A stretch of DNA of 64,000 nucleotides, from positions 56,704 through 120,703 of the forward strand of contig JBATLL010000091.1 of NCBI GenBank assembly GCA_049289295.1, written 5' to 3'. The stretch comes from BOKV01 sp049289295 (GTDB taxonomy: Bacteria; Pseudomonadota; Alphaproteobacteria; Rhizobiales; Rhizobiaceae). This document shows positions 1 to 8,636 of this stretch, one piece after another. The translations under genes were made by a program, and so were the position numbers. Numbering within the stretch: position 1 is the stretch's first letter; each line of letters begins with the position of its first letter. Below the pieces are notes generated by a model. The model did not search any database. It was not told the DNA's origin and was given only the letters and a program-made list of their open reading frames with translations.

Positions 1-981
1 GGTGAAATCGCCTATCGCGTGCGCGCGTCCTTCCTGCCGGGCCCCGATTCCACCGTCGCTTCGAAGCTTGAACGTTTCAAGCTGCATGAGATCGACCTGA
101 ACAAGGGTGCCGTGCTCGAAACGGGCTGTGTCTATCTGGTTCCGCTCCTTGAAAGCCTCAACCTGCCCCAATCGATTGGCGCATCGGCCAATCCGAAAAG
201 CTCCACTGGCCGCCTCGACATCTTTACCCGGGTGATTTCCGATCATGGTCAGGGCTTCGATCGCATCACGCCTGGCTATTGTGGTCCTCTCTATCTCGAA
301 ATCAGTCCAAGCACCTTTCCCGTGGTGGTCAGGACAGGGTCGCGCCTGTCACAGATTCGCTTTCGCAAGGGTGTGGCTGCGCTTGACGATCCTGCACTTG
401 GTGCGCTTCATGCAGCATCGGGACTGGTGTTTCTGGAAGAGGGCGCGGTTCCGGTCATTCAGGATGGCGGAATCGGCATTTCCATTGATCTCGCGGGAGA
501 TCAAAACGGCCTGATTGGCTATCGCGGAAAGCGCCACACTGGTGTGGTGGACGTGGACCGCAAGGCGGCCTGTGATGTTCTTGACTATTGGGAACCAATC
601 CACCGGCGCAATGGCCCGCATGGTGAGGACCTTATCCTCGATCCAGATGAATTCTATATCCTGGTCTCACGCGAAGCCGTGCATGTCCCGCCGCTGTATG
701 CGGCGGAAATGGTTCCCTTCGATCCCCTGGTTGGAGAGTTCAGGGTGCACTATGCCGGTTTCTTTGATCCAGGGTTCGGTCATGTGGAGGCTGGCGGTGC
801 CGGCTCGCGTGCCGTGCTTGAAGTCCGAAGCCACGAAGTCCCGTTCATCCTCGAGCACGGCCAGCTTGTGGGCAGGCTGGTCTATGAACACATGCTGGAC
901 ACGCCGAATGCCCTTTATGGCACAGGTCTTGGTTCCAACTATCAGGCACAGGGCCTGAAGCTTTCAAAGCACTTCCGCTGA
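1..981 (+). CDS. dcd: 2'-deoxycytidine 5'-triphosphate deaminase, 5' end outside the window
   Basis: Deaminates dCTP to dUTP for thymidylate synthesis in the cytosol. The frame is open from base 1 and 326 codons are visible, so the start lies upstream of the window. Two Dcd-like halves can be seen. The first carries the SSTGRLDIFTR loop, DHGQGFDRITPGYCGPLYLEI and a SQIRF strand. The second, from about residue 215, repeats the same order (FDPLVGEFRVHYAGFFDPGFG, then GQLVGRLVYE). This matches the long alphaproteobacterial form rather than the roughly 190-residue E. coli enzyme. It ends 9 bases before the stop of the convergent pentapeptide-repeat gene. The assignment rests on motif recognition and is confident. 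Confidence 0.9.
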   Translation, partial: GEIAYRVRASFLPGPDSTVASKLERFKLHEIDLNKGAVLETGCVYLVPLLESLNLPQSIGASANPKSSTGRLDIFTRVISDHGQGFDRITPGYCGPLYLEISPSTFPVVVRTGSRLSQIRFRKGVAALDDPALGALHAASGLVFLEEGAVPVIQDGGIGISIDLAGDQNGLIGYRGKRHTGVVDVDRKAACDVLDYWEPIHRRNGPHGEDLILDPDEFYILVSREAVHVPPLYAAEMVPFDPLVGEFRVHYAGFFDPGFGHVEAGGAGSRAVLEVRSHEVPFILEHGQLVGRLVYEHMLDTPNALYGTGLGSNYQAQGLKLSKHFR

Positions 982-990
982 AAACGCGGT

Positions 991-1704
991 TCACTCTTCC
1001 TGGCAGGGCCAGGTCTGTGGCGTCGTGATATCGGCTGGCAGCTTCGTGTTGCTATCCCCGCATGACATGTCTGCCTGCCACTGCGAAATGCCGGTTGCTT
1101 CGCTCAGGTCCACATTCTCGATACGGGTGAGATAGAAATAGGCGCCGGTGAAATCGATGGGGCTGTGAAAGGTTGCCCCCCGAAGATCGGCCCTGGCAAG
1201 GTTGGCGAAGCTGAAGGAGGTTCCTTCGATATTCGCGCCGGTAAAGATCGCGCGGCCCAGTTCCGATTTCTTGAAATCCACGCCCGCAAGATTGGCCTTG
1301 GTGAAGTCGGCGCGCTGCATTTCAGACTTGATGAAAGTGGCACCGGAGAGATCCGTTCCAGCAAAGGAAGTCCGGAAGCCGACCGCCTTTTCGAAATTGG
1401 CACCCATCGCCCGGGAATTGTCGAACATCGAGCGCACAAGAGCGGCCTTTGACAGGTTGGCTTTTTCTACCGAACTGTTGCGCAAATCTGTCGAGGTGAA
1501 GTCGGCTTCGCCAAGCTGCGCTCCGGCGAGGTTGCTGCCATCCAGCAGCAGGTTGCGCTTTCTGCAGCCAGACCAGTCCACGCCTGCTTCTGCCCCATGA
1601 TCGCACTGGGCTGCCTGCACTTGGGGTGTGCCAAGCGCAAGCGCCAGAAAAGCAAGGAATACCGGTGACGACCGTCTGATCTTGTTCGATTCTCGTATTT
1701 TCAT
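991..1704 (-). CDS. Exported pentapeptide-repeat protein
   Basis: A 237-residue protein with a hydrophobic signal peptide (about residues 11-34, ending near VQAAQC), then a run of A(D/N)LxX-type pentapeptides from about residue 50 to 200 (ADFTSTDL, ANLSKAAL, ADFTKANL, ARADLRGA). These should form a right-handed quadrilateral beta helix. Pairs of cysteines flank the repeat at both ends (QCDHG and GC near the N-terminus, SCGD and PCQ at the C-terminus) and may form disulfides in the periplasm. The ATG at 1704 is preferred because GGAG lies 6 bases upstream; an ATG 7 codons earlier has no such site. It lies 65 bases downstream of the glycosyltransferase on the same strand. The function is unknown. 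Confidence 0.8.
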   Translation of the reverse strand: MKIRESNKIRRSSPVFLAFLALALGTPQVQAAQCDHGAEAGVDWSGCRKRNLLLDGSNLAGAQLGEADFTSTDLRNSSVEKANLSKAALVRSMFDNSRAMGANFEKAVGFRTSFAGTDLSGATFIKSEMQRADFTKANLAGVDFKKSELGRAIFTGANIEGTSFSFANLARADLRGATFHSPIDFTGAYFYLTRIENVDLSEATGISQWQADMSCGDSNTKLPADITTPQTWPCQEE

Positions 1705-1769
1705 CGGCTCCGCGCTCTCTGCCATCAACGCTGTCGATGGCCAATCCCGTCCAGCGACAGGAAATTCAG

Positions 1770-3761
1770 TTACCCCTTGTACCGAATATTGTGTCTTTGC
1801 GGAGGATTTGAAAGGCCATGCGTGGTTTTTTCCCAATGAAAGGGGCGGAAAATCAACTGGATGAAAGCGCGCCACCCTGCAAACGAGATCAACAGCCAGT
1901 AGAATGGCAGCGTGGCGAGATACCAGACCGGTTTGTGCCAGCCGGTCATGTTCTGCACAGCTGCCATCATGCACAGATGGCTCGTATACCCTCCCGCCAG
2001 GTTGAAGGCGCACAGGCCCAGCAATGCAAGTGAAGGCGTTGAGTGAATCTCGCCGCTGTTCATGTCGGCAATGAGAAAGGCCGTCTGCAACAGGAAGAAC
2101 GGGTGAATCAGCATCGAGACGACAATCGCCGTAATCGTCAGATGAAAGATCATCGTACCGCGCCACCCCAGATCGCGATGAAGCCGGACCGGGTTGCGGG
2201 TATGAACGAGCACCGTTTGCAGCCAGCCTTTCAGCCAGCGCGTCCTTTGTTTCAGCCAGACGCTGAACACCGGCGGAGCTTCTTCCATGGTCGGCGATCG
2301 CAATGTCCCGCAACGATAGCCTTGCCTCGCGAGGCGCAAGCCAAGATCGGCATCCTCCGTTACATTATACGGGTCCCAGGCACCGATTTCCCGCAGCACC
2401 GATGTGCGGAAATGATTTGATGTTCCACCAAGTGCAATCGGACCCCCCAGCATTTCCAGCACCGGCAGCATGCCCAGGAACTGGGAATGATATTCCATCG
2501 AGAAGATGGTCGTTAGCCAGTTCTGCCGATGATTGTGGATGAGCAGCGGTGCCTGCAGGCAGGCTAGCCTGTCGGGAGCGCTCCGAAATCGCGCCCATGC
2601 CTCCTGCAATTGACCCGGATGAGGACGATCCTCGGCATCATAGACAACTACGAACTCACCACGGCAAAGCGGCAGCGCATAGTTGAGCGCCTTGGGCTTG
2701 GTGCGGGGCAGGCTGGCTGGACATGGCACGATACGAAATCCTGCGCGCAAATTGCTGGCTTCAAGCGCAGTAATCGTTTGCGCGTCATCGGCTTCGCACA
2801 CGAAGAACACTTCCAGCCGGTCCTTGGGCCAGTCAATGCGCTCCATCGCCTCGACCAACGCTGGCACCTGACCCGCTTCCTTGTAGAGCGCGATCAGGAT
2901 GGAATAGGTCGGATGTTCAACCGGACTGAACTCATGCGTTGCTGCTCTTGAAAGTCGGGAACTTGCGGGAAGTTGGTCGAGGGCGGCAAGGATGATGAGC
3001 CGCAGCAGGATGATCGCGAGATAGAAAAGCGACAACACACCCCCTGCAATTCCCAGCAGCGCACCGGGATGCCAGTACAGGCCCGTCAGGCCTGCAACGA
3101 CGATGGCGATGAGAAAAACCGACTGCGCAAGCGTGAGGCGATGGGCTGCGGAGTAGTGAGGCAGATCGCGCCGCATGCCGCCATGTGCTTCGCTCAGATA
3201 GAAATCGCTGTGTCGTGTGAAAATCGCGCCACGCAATGCCTGGGCCGGGCTGAACTCCACCTTGTCGAAGATGCCAGGTTTTTCCGCATGCATCTCCATG
3301 ATGTGGGCATACCCACAGATTTGCGGTGCCGCACTGAGTTGCCTGTTCCCTTCCTCAATCACGATGCAGCCCTGGGCACCGAGATCAGGTGCGCCTTCCT
3401 GCTGGTTCGCAATCGTTGAGGGCTCCGGTCCTTCCAGCCGGAATCTGGCTCCAACCGTTTTCGCCAGTAACTTCTCGTAGGAAACCCGCTCGATTTTGGC
3501 GTTTGCTATCAGAACCTCGCTGGCCAGTGCGCCGTGCAGCACTGCTTCCCGACTGGCCCAGGCCAGAAGTTCAGGGGCAAAACCGTAATCGCGCAGAAAT
3601 GCAATGTCCGCATCAGGATCGCACGCGGCGAAAGCGGGATCTGCGGATGCATTGCCGCCATGACGCCGAGGTCTCGCGATCCGCTGATCGGCATTCCTGT
3701 ATGGTTGACTGCCGACACGCCGGAACCGAACGGGTGTCGTTAGATGTTCCCCACGATCCAT
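1770..3761 (-). CDS. Membrane glycosyltransferase, family 2, XagB/cellulose-synthase-like
   Basis: A 663-residue membrane glycosyltransferase. Residues 50-110 form a small alpha-helical domain like the N-terminal domain of type II secretion ATPases, often seen ahead of this enzyme type. Two membrane helices lie at about 211-258. The catalytic GT-A domain at about 285-510 shows the processive-synthase signature: EADD near 323, DAED at 375-378, TED at about 468-470 and QRTRW at 505-509. About four more membrane helices follow to residue 640. Such enzymes polymerise or transfer sugars for exopolysaccharide at the inner membrane; the substrate cannot be read from sequence. It starts with ATG, without a strong SD, 47 bases or more from the divergent solute-binding gene. 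Confidence 0.85.
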   Translation of the reverse strand: MDRGEHLTTPVRFRRVGSQPYRNADQRIARPRRHGGNASADPAFAACDPDADIAFLRDYGFAPELLAWASREAVLHGALASEVLIANAKIERVSYEKLLAKTVGARFRLEGPEPSTIANQQEGAPDLGAQGCIVIEEGNRQLSAAPQICGYAHIMEMHAEKPGIFDKVEFSPAQALRGAIFTRHSDFYLSEAHGGMRRDLPHYSAAHRLTLAQSVFLIAIVVAGLTGLYWHPGALLGIAGGVLSLFYLAIILLRLIILAALDQLPASSRLSRAATHEFSPVEHPTYSILIALYKEAGQVPALVEAMERIDWPKDRLEVFFVCEADDAQTITALEASNLRAGFRIVPCPASLPRTKPKALNYALPLCRGEFVVVYDAEDRPHPGQLQEAWARFRSAPDRLACLQAPLLIHNHRQNWLTTIFSMEYHSQFLGMLPVLEMLGGPIALGGTSNHFRTSVLREIGAWDPYNVTEDADLGLRLARQGYRCGTLRSPTMEEAPPVFSVWLKQRTRWLKGWLQTVLVHTRNPVRLHRDLGWRGTMIFHLTITAIVVSMLIHPFFLLQTAFLIADMNSGEIHSTPSLALLGLCAFNLAGGYTSHLCMMAAVQNMTGWHKPVWYLATLPFYWLLISFAGWRAFIQLIFRPFHWEKTTHGLSNPPQRHNIRYKG

Positions 3762-3808
3762 AAAGCTGCTAAATCGCCCCTTAACGACAACGCCAGACAG
3801 ATTGTGGG

Positions 3809-4723
3809 ATGCCCCAACTTACAGGCATGACGCGAAATATGCGAATCAAAATTGCGGTACGTGGAAATACAATTTATAAGCGTGTTCGCTGGATGGCTTT
3901 GCTGCTGTCGTTTCTGGCTGTGCTGCCTGTTGAACCAGAAGCGCAGGGCCAGGGTGTTTCCATTCCCAATTTCTGGGATCCAGGTGAGCGCCTTGCCAAG
4001 CCGGACATGGACACGGTGGGTCGTATCCGCTTCCTGACCACGACCGATTTTCCGCCATTCAACTTCATAGACCGCAAACGCAGACTGACCGGTTTTCATG
4101 TCGACCTGGCGCGCGCGATCTGTGCCGAACTTGGAATATTGCCGAAATGCCAGATCCAGGCCGTGCCATGGGATGAGTTGGCGACGGCAATCGAGAAGGG
4201 CGATGGGGAAGCCATCATTGCCGGCATGGACGTCACACCGGATACGGTTTCGCGCTACGAGTTTTCGCGACCATTCATGCGCATTCCCGCACGGCTCGTC
4301 GCGCGGCGCGAAGATGCGATTACCGAACCGATCTATGTAAAGGCCAGGCGGCTTGAAACCGGCCTTGTTTCCGGCTCGGCACATGAAAAATGGTTCACGG
4401 CAAGTTTCCCCGGATTCCGCACCCGTTCATTCCCCACGCGCCAGGAGGCGCTGGAATCCTTGCGCAAGGACGAGATCGATCTCGTTTTCTCCGACGCACT
4501 TTCATTGTCGTTCTGGCTGCAGTCGCCCGCTTCGGCTGATTGCTGCAATTTTGCCGGGTCAGCCTATATCGGCGACGGATCCATTGCACAAAACCTGGTG
4601 ATTGCCTTTCCCAAGGGCCGCACGGATCTGTCTTCGGCTGCGGACTACGCGCTCAAGGAAATAAACGACAAAGGCATTTTTGCCGAACTTTACCTGCGTT
4701 ATTTCCCGCTCGGACTGTACTGA
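3809..4723 (+). CDS. Extracellular solute-binding protein, family 3
   Basis: Periplasmic binding protein of the amino-acid type (SBP_bac_3), 304 residues from this ATG. ATGs at 3827 and 3839 are also possible, and the one at 3839 leaves the most typical signal peptide (WMALLLSFLAVLPVEPEAQG). The mature part begins with LTTTDFPPFNFID, the usual first strand and ligand loop, followed by GFHVDLARAICAELG and the GMDVTPDTVSRYEFSRPF segment of the second lobe hinge. No permease or ATPase gene lies beside it, so it may serve a transporter elsewhere or act as a sensor. It is divergent from the glycosyltransferase. Confidence 0.8.
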   Translation: MPQLTGMTRNMRIKIAVRGNTIYKRVRWMALLLSFLAVLPVEPEAQGQGVSIPNFWDPGERLAKPDMDTVGRIRFLTTTDFPPFNFIDRKRRLTGFHVDLARAICAELGILPKCQIQAVPWDELATAIEKGDGEAIIAGMDVTPDTVSRYEFSRPFMRIPARLVARREDAITEPIYVKARRLETGLVSGSAHEKWFTASFPGFRTRSFPTRQEALESLRKDEIDLVFSDALSLSFWLQSPASADCCNFAGSAYIGDGSIAQNLVIAFPKGRTDLSSAADYALKEINDKGIFAELYLRYFPLGLY

Positions 4724-4732
4724 GCGCCAAGG

Positions 4733-5515
4733 CTATTTCCTGAACGGTACCATGAGTGTCCAGCCGAGTTCTGCGGGCTTGTCGTCCTGCCATTCGCTCA
4801 GGCCGATTTTCATATTGTCATGCCCCAACGAAGGCTGGTCCACATAGGTCTTGAACAGGCGATCCCATATCGACAGGTTGAAGCCATAGTTCGAATCCGT
4901 TTCGGCAAGCTTTGTCGAGTGGTGAACGCGATGCATGTCGGGCGTCACGATCAGCAACCGCAGCACCCTGTCCGCGGCGAGTGGCAGGCGCAGGTTCGAA
5001 TGGTTGAACATCGCCCCGCCATTGAGCACGATCTCGAACAGCAGAACCGCAAGCGGCGGTGCCCCGATTGCAATGATCACGGCAAATTTCCACAGCATGG
5101 AAAGAACGATTTCGATCGGATGGAAACGCACCGCAGTCGTCACGTCGAAATCCGTGTCCGAATGGTGCATGCGGTGGACGCGCCAGAAGATGGGTATCTT
5201 GTGGGAAGCGACGTGCGACAGCCAGATGGCGAAATCAAGCACGGCAAAGGAAACTGGCACCGACACCCACAGCGGAGCCTCGACAATGTTGAACAGGCCA
5301 TAGCCATTGGTCGCCGCCCATATCGCGCCGCCGACCGCAGCACTCTTGAAAAGCAGCCGGACCAGAACCGAATCGATGATCACGATCACCCAGTTGGTGA
5401 ACCAGCGCTGCATCTTCACCGGCTTGGGAACACGCCTCGGCGCAACCAGTTCCAGCAGCGCAAGGATCAGGAAAAGCCCCAGGAAAATGGCCAGGCGGAT
5501 TTGAGGTTCAGACAC
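4733..5515 (-). CDS. Sterol desaturase / fatty acid hydroxylase family protein
   Basis: Integral membrane di-iron oxygenase of the fatty acid hydroxylase superfamily, 260 residues. Histidine clusters expected to bind the two irons are visible: HVASH, HRMHHSD and HRVHHST, with a further HP in AVRFHPIE. Several hydrophobic helices precede and separate them. A GTG start at 5515 is chosen because AAGGAG lies 7 bases upstream; reading further upstream would include that SD. Homologues hydroxylate or desaturate lipids such as carotenoids, sterols or lipid A acyl chains; the substrate here is unknown. It converges on the solute-binding gene with 9 bases between stops. Confidence 0.85.
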   Translation of the reverse strand: MSEPQIRLAIFLGLFLILALLELVAPRRVPKPVKMQRWFTNWVIVIIDSVLVRLLFKSAAVGGAIWAATNGYGLFNIVEAPLWVSVPVSFAVLDFAIWLSHVASHKIPIFWRVHRMHHSDTDFDVTTAVRFHPIEIVLSMLWKFAVIIAIGAPPLAVLLFEIVLNGGAMFNHSNLRLPLAADRVLRLLIVTPDMHRVHHSTKLAETDSNYGFNLSIWDRLFKTYVDQPSLGHDNMKIGLSEWQDDKPAELGWTLMVPFRK

Positions 5516-5633
5516 GTAACAACTCCTTGTCCATGGCAAGCTGCCTGGTGCCAGTCCTCCCGGATCCCGATCAATGAAGCAACGGCTGCTTCAATCAACC
5601 AGTTTCAAATGCCGGTGAAGGCGGCGATCCGGT

Positions 5634-6044
5634 TCAAATAACCTGATGGCGCGCCCTGGCACCGCGCTCGATTGCCGCACAGGCAAGCCGGTCGAGATTG
5701 AACCTGTCCCGCAGCAACTGGAGCAGGCGCAGTTCTTCCTGCTCGAGATGCAGATCGGCTGCCGCGACATCAACCGCCAGCGCATAGGCGGTTTCATGAA
5801 GTTTCTTCGGCAGAACCTCCATTGCATTGTCCAGTATCTGGTCGAGCCCGTCATCATCCTGCAGGATCTCGGTGCAGCGCGAGGCAGCGGCAACAAGATC
5901 ATCGGTATTGTAGCCCTTGAAGACAGGAAGCGTCTTGATGATGTCGCCGATCTTCGCCAATTCGCTGTCGGTCATCGAGCGGTCTGCAGCGGACATGGTC
6001 ACCATGATATGGATGAGCGCATCGTGGGCGGTTGGTTTCGGCAT
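5634..6044 (-). CDS. TerB-family (tellurite resistance-like) protein
   Basis: A 136-residue, all-helical, acidic protein of the TerB/DjlA-N type. The conserved pattern IMVTMSAADRSMTDSELAKI is repeated as VAAADLHLEQEELRLLQLL near the C-terminus. Members bind metal or act as helical scaffolds in the cytosol; a role in tellurite resistance is only a family name. The start at 6044 has GGGGA about 8 bases upstream. It is divergent from lysyl-tRNA synthetase and downstream of nothing obvious, so it is probably monocistronic. Confidence 0.75.
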   Translation of the reverse strand: MPKPTAHDALIHIMVTMSAADRSMTDSELAKIGDIIKTLPVFKGYNTDDLVAAASRCTEILQDDDGLDQILDNAMEVLPKKLHETAYALAVDVAAADLHLEQEELRLLQLLRDRFNLDRLACAAIERGARARHQVI

Positions 6045-6215
6045 ATCGGGTTCCCCAGTAAAAAACATTGAGTCGCGTTGCTGGTAAACTATGCACTGAC
6101 CAGCATTGCTGCAAGCGCATAGCGCCTGATCGCCGGGTTGGAAAATTCCTGCAAATGCTCTATGACCCCGGCTGTCGGCATGAGCCGGTCCCTGACGCTA
6201 TCCTGGAAAACAGAG

Positions 6216-7847
6216 ATGACTGCCATTGCCGCAAACGGCTCCGGAAGACTTACTGTCGCGCTGACACCAGAGCTGGAGGCGGCAGCCTCGAAATGCACGG
6301 CCTGGGACTTCGAGGAAGCAAGGCGCATTGTTCGCCGCGTCGAGCGCAGCAAGGGCAGGGATCTGGTGCTTTTTGAAACCGGTTATGGCCCTTCGGGTTT
6401 GCCGCATATCGGTACCTTCGGCGAAGTCGCACGCATGACAATGGTGCGCACCGCATTCCGCGTGCTCACGGGCGACAGGATCGCAACAAAGCTGCTGTGC
6501 TTTTCCGACGACATGGACGGCATGCGCAAGGTTCCCGAAAATGTTCCGAACCCGGAAATGCTCAAACAGCACCTTGGCAAGCCGCTGACACGCGTGCCCG
6601 ATCCGTTTGGCGAGTTCGAAAGCTTCGGCCATCACAACAATGCCATGCTGCGTCGCTTCCTCGACACGTTCGGCTTTGACTACGAATTCGCATCGGCAAC
6701 GCAATATTACTGTTCGGGAAGATTTGACGAGATGCTCGTTCGTGCCGCAGAGCGCTATGACGACATCATGGCCGTGATGCTGCCGACCCTGGGCGAGGAA
6801 CGCCAGGCAACCTACAGCCCGTTCCTGCCGATTTCCCCGAAAAGCGGCAAGGTGCTCTATGTCCCCATGAAGCAGGTGGATGCGGCCAATGGCACGATCA
6901 CCTTCGAGGATGAGGACGGGCGCGACGTCACGCTTCCTGTTACCGGCGGCAATGTGAAGTTGCAGTGGAAGCCCGATTTCGGGATGCGCTGGGCAGCCCT
7001 CGGCGTCGATTTCGAGATGTATGGCAAGGACCATCAGCCCAACGGCATCGTCTATTCCAGGATATGCCGCATCCTGGGTGCCGAACCGCCGGAGCAGTTC
7101 GTCTATGAACTGTTCCTGGACGACAAGGGCCAGAAGATATCCAAGTCAAAGGGCAACGGGATCACCATCGACCAGTGGCTGACCTACGCATCGCCGGAGA
7201 GCCTTGCTCTTTTCATGTATCAGAAGCCGAAGACCGCCAAGCGCCTGCATTTCGATGTGATACCGCGCCAGGTCGACGAGTATTTCCAGCATCTTGCCGC
7301 CTATTGGGGACAGGATGCGGACAAGCAGCTTCAAAACCCGGTCTGGCACATCCATGCGGGCAATCCGCCTCGCGTGGACATGCCGATTTCCTTCTCGATG
7401 CTGCTCAACCTGGTGAGCGCTTCGAACGCACACGACAAGGCAATCCTGTGGGGGTTCATCACGGCCTACATGCCGGGCGTGACCGCCGCCAACCATCCGG
7501 TGCTGGACCAGCTGGTCGGCTACGCGATCCGCTACTTCGAGGACTTCGTCAAACCCAACAAGAAGTTCCGAATGCCTGATGAACGCGAGCGTCTCGCGCT
7601 TGTTGATCTGGATGCAAGACTGGCTCGCCTGGATCCGCATGCCGACGGTGAAACGATCCAGACCGAGGTGTTTGCCGTGGGCAACGAACAAGGCTTCGAG
7701 CCTCTTCGCGACTGGTTCCAGGCGCTCTACCAGGTTCTGCTCGGACAGGATCAAGGGCCAAGGTTCGGTTCTTTCGTGGCCCTCTACGGCATTGCCAGGA
7801 CCCGCGAACTGATCGCCGCTGCACTTGCCGGTTCGCTTCAGGCCTGA
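6216..7847 (+). CDS. lysK: Lysyl-tRNA synthetase, class I
   Basis: Charges tRNA-Lys with lysine. This is the class I (archaeal-type) enzyme found in alphaproteobacteria instead of the usual class II LysRS. The HIGH-like motif is HIGT at residues 64-67 inside GPSGLPHIGTFGE, and the KMSKS-like loop is KISKSKGNG at about 307-315. With the ATG at 6216 the protein is 543 residues, normal for the family; longer upstream frames have no support, and a GGAAAACAG stretch precedes this ATG. No class II lysS is seen in the window. Confident. Confidence 0.95.
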   Translation: MTAIAANGSGRLTVALTPELEAAASKCTAWDFEEARRIVRRVERSKGRDLVLFETGYGPSGLPHIGTFGEVARMTMVRTAFRVLTGDRIATKLLCFSDDMDGMRKVPENVPNPEMLKQHLGKPLTRVPDPFGEFESFGHHNNAMLRRFLDTFGFDYEFASATQYYCSGRFDEMLVRAAERYDDIMAVMLPTLGEERQATYSPFLPISPKSGKVLYVPMKQVDAANGTITFEDEDGRDVTLPVTGGNVKLQWKPDFGMRWAALGVDFEMYGKDHQPNGIVYSRICRILGAEPPEQFVYELFLDDKGQKISKSKGNGITIDQWLTYASPESLALFMYQKPKTAKRLHFDVIPRQVDEYFQHLAAYWGQDADKQLQNPVWHIHAGNPPRVDMPISFSMLLNLVSASNAHDKAILWGFITAYMPGVTAANHPVLDQLVGYAIRYFEDFVKPNKKFRMPDERERLALVDLDARLARLDPHADGETIQTEVFAVGNEQGFEPLRDWFQALYQVLLGQDQGPRFGSFVALYGIARTRELIAAALAGSLQA

Positions 7848-7878
7848 TCCCGAGAATCGGATTGCAGTCCTGGTCCCG

Positions 7879-8589
7879 TCATCTGCCGGGGGCGACTGTT
7901 CGCCACTGCCCGCGATGTGCTTGCCTGGCTTCGCGCAGAAGTTCTTCATATCCGCTGTTGGCCGTGGGTACTGCCCAACCCTGTTCGACCAGCCAGGCGC
8001 CGATATCCCGCCCGCCCACGCGACAGCGCGTATTAATGCCTGAGCTCACTTCGGGCACGGGATCGCATTCGATGGCGCGTCGGCGTACCAGTCGTTGCAG
8101 TGCGGCCTTGGCAAAATTCCCGCAGGACCAGGCCTGACCATCCTGCGCCAGACATGTTTCCTCGAGGGCAAGCGACACCACGCCATCAAGCCCGATCCCG
8201 GTCTCGCCGGAACGCAGCTGTCCGCCCGAAATCACTGCAACCCTCGGCCATGTTACCGGTTTTGGCGGACGCGGCGGCAGGGGTGGCGGCTCGAGCGCTG
8301 GCAGGCGAACCACCGTTTCCTGATCAAGTTGCGGTGCGGCGATCATGCCGTCTGCCGTGACATTGCGAATGTCCTTGCGCACTGGCTCGCGCCTGAGCGT
8401 GCTGATGGCCTGTTCACTCTGCGATTTGGCTACAGGCCCTGGCGTGGCAGGCAATGGCGCGGCAGGTAATGGTGCGGCGGCATGGGAAAGGGGTGATGGC
8501 GGCAGCGCGGCCTCGTCGAGCTGGCCGGCAGCGTACAGCCCAACCAGCACCAAAGACAGCAGCACAAGCAGGAGGAGTATTCTGTACAT
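7879..8589 (-). CDS. Membrane-anchored thermonuclease-like protein, probably inactive
   Basis: A 236-residue protein with one N-terminal membrane segment (residues 3-21), a proline- and alanine-rich linker (to about 120) and a C-terminal domain resembling staphylococcal nuclease (SNase/TNase fold). The recognisable parts are CLAQDGQAWSCGNFAKAALQ, CRVGGRDIGAWLVEQGWAVP and the final tyrosine helix. The R...D.PE catalytic segment expected ahead of the first cysteine is replaced by GIGLDGVVSLALEETC, so hydrolysis of nucleic acid looks unlikely. It probably sits in the periplasm anchored to the inner membrane. Convergent with lysK, 31 bases between stops. Confidence 0.65.
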   Translation of the reverse strand: MYRILLLLVLLSLVLVGLYAAGQLDEAALPPSPLSHAAAPLPAAPLPATPGPVAKSQSEQAISTLRREPVRKDIRNVTADGMIAAPQLDQETVVRLPALEPPPLPPRPPKPVTWPRVAVISGGQLRSGETGIGLDGVVSLALEETCLAQDGQAWSCGNFAKAALQRLVRRRAIECDPVPEVSSGINTRCRVGGRDIGAWLVEQGWAVPTANSGYEELLREARQAHRGQWRTVAPGR

Positions 8590-8636
8590 CTCGTGTCTTG
8601 CTCATCCCTGTGGATGAAGGGAAGATCTCGCTTCGT

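Noticed and set aside
1705..2313. N-terminal extension of the pentapeptide-repeat protein to 440 residues
   Set aside because: It overlaps the glycosyltransferase in another frame and lies ahead of a clear SD and signal peptide at 1704.
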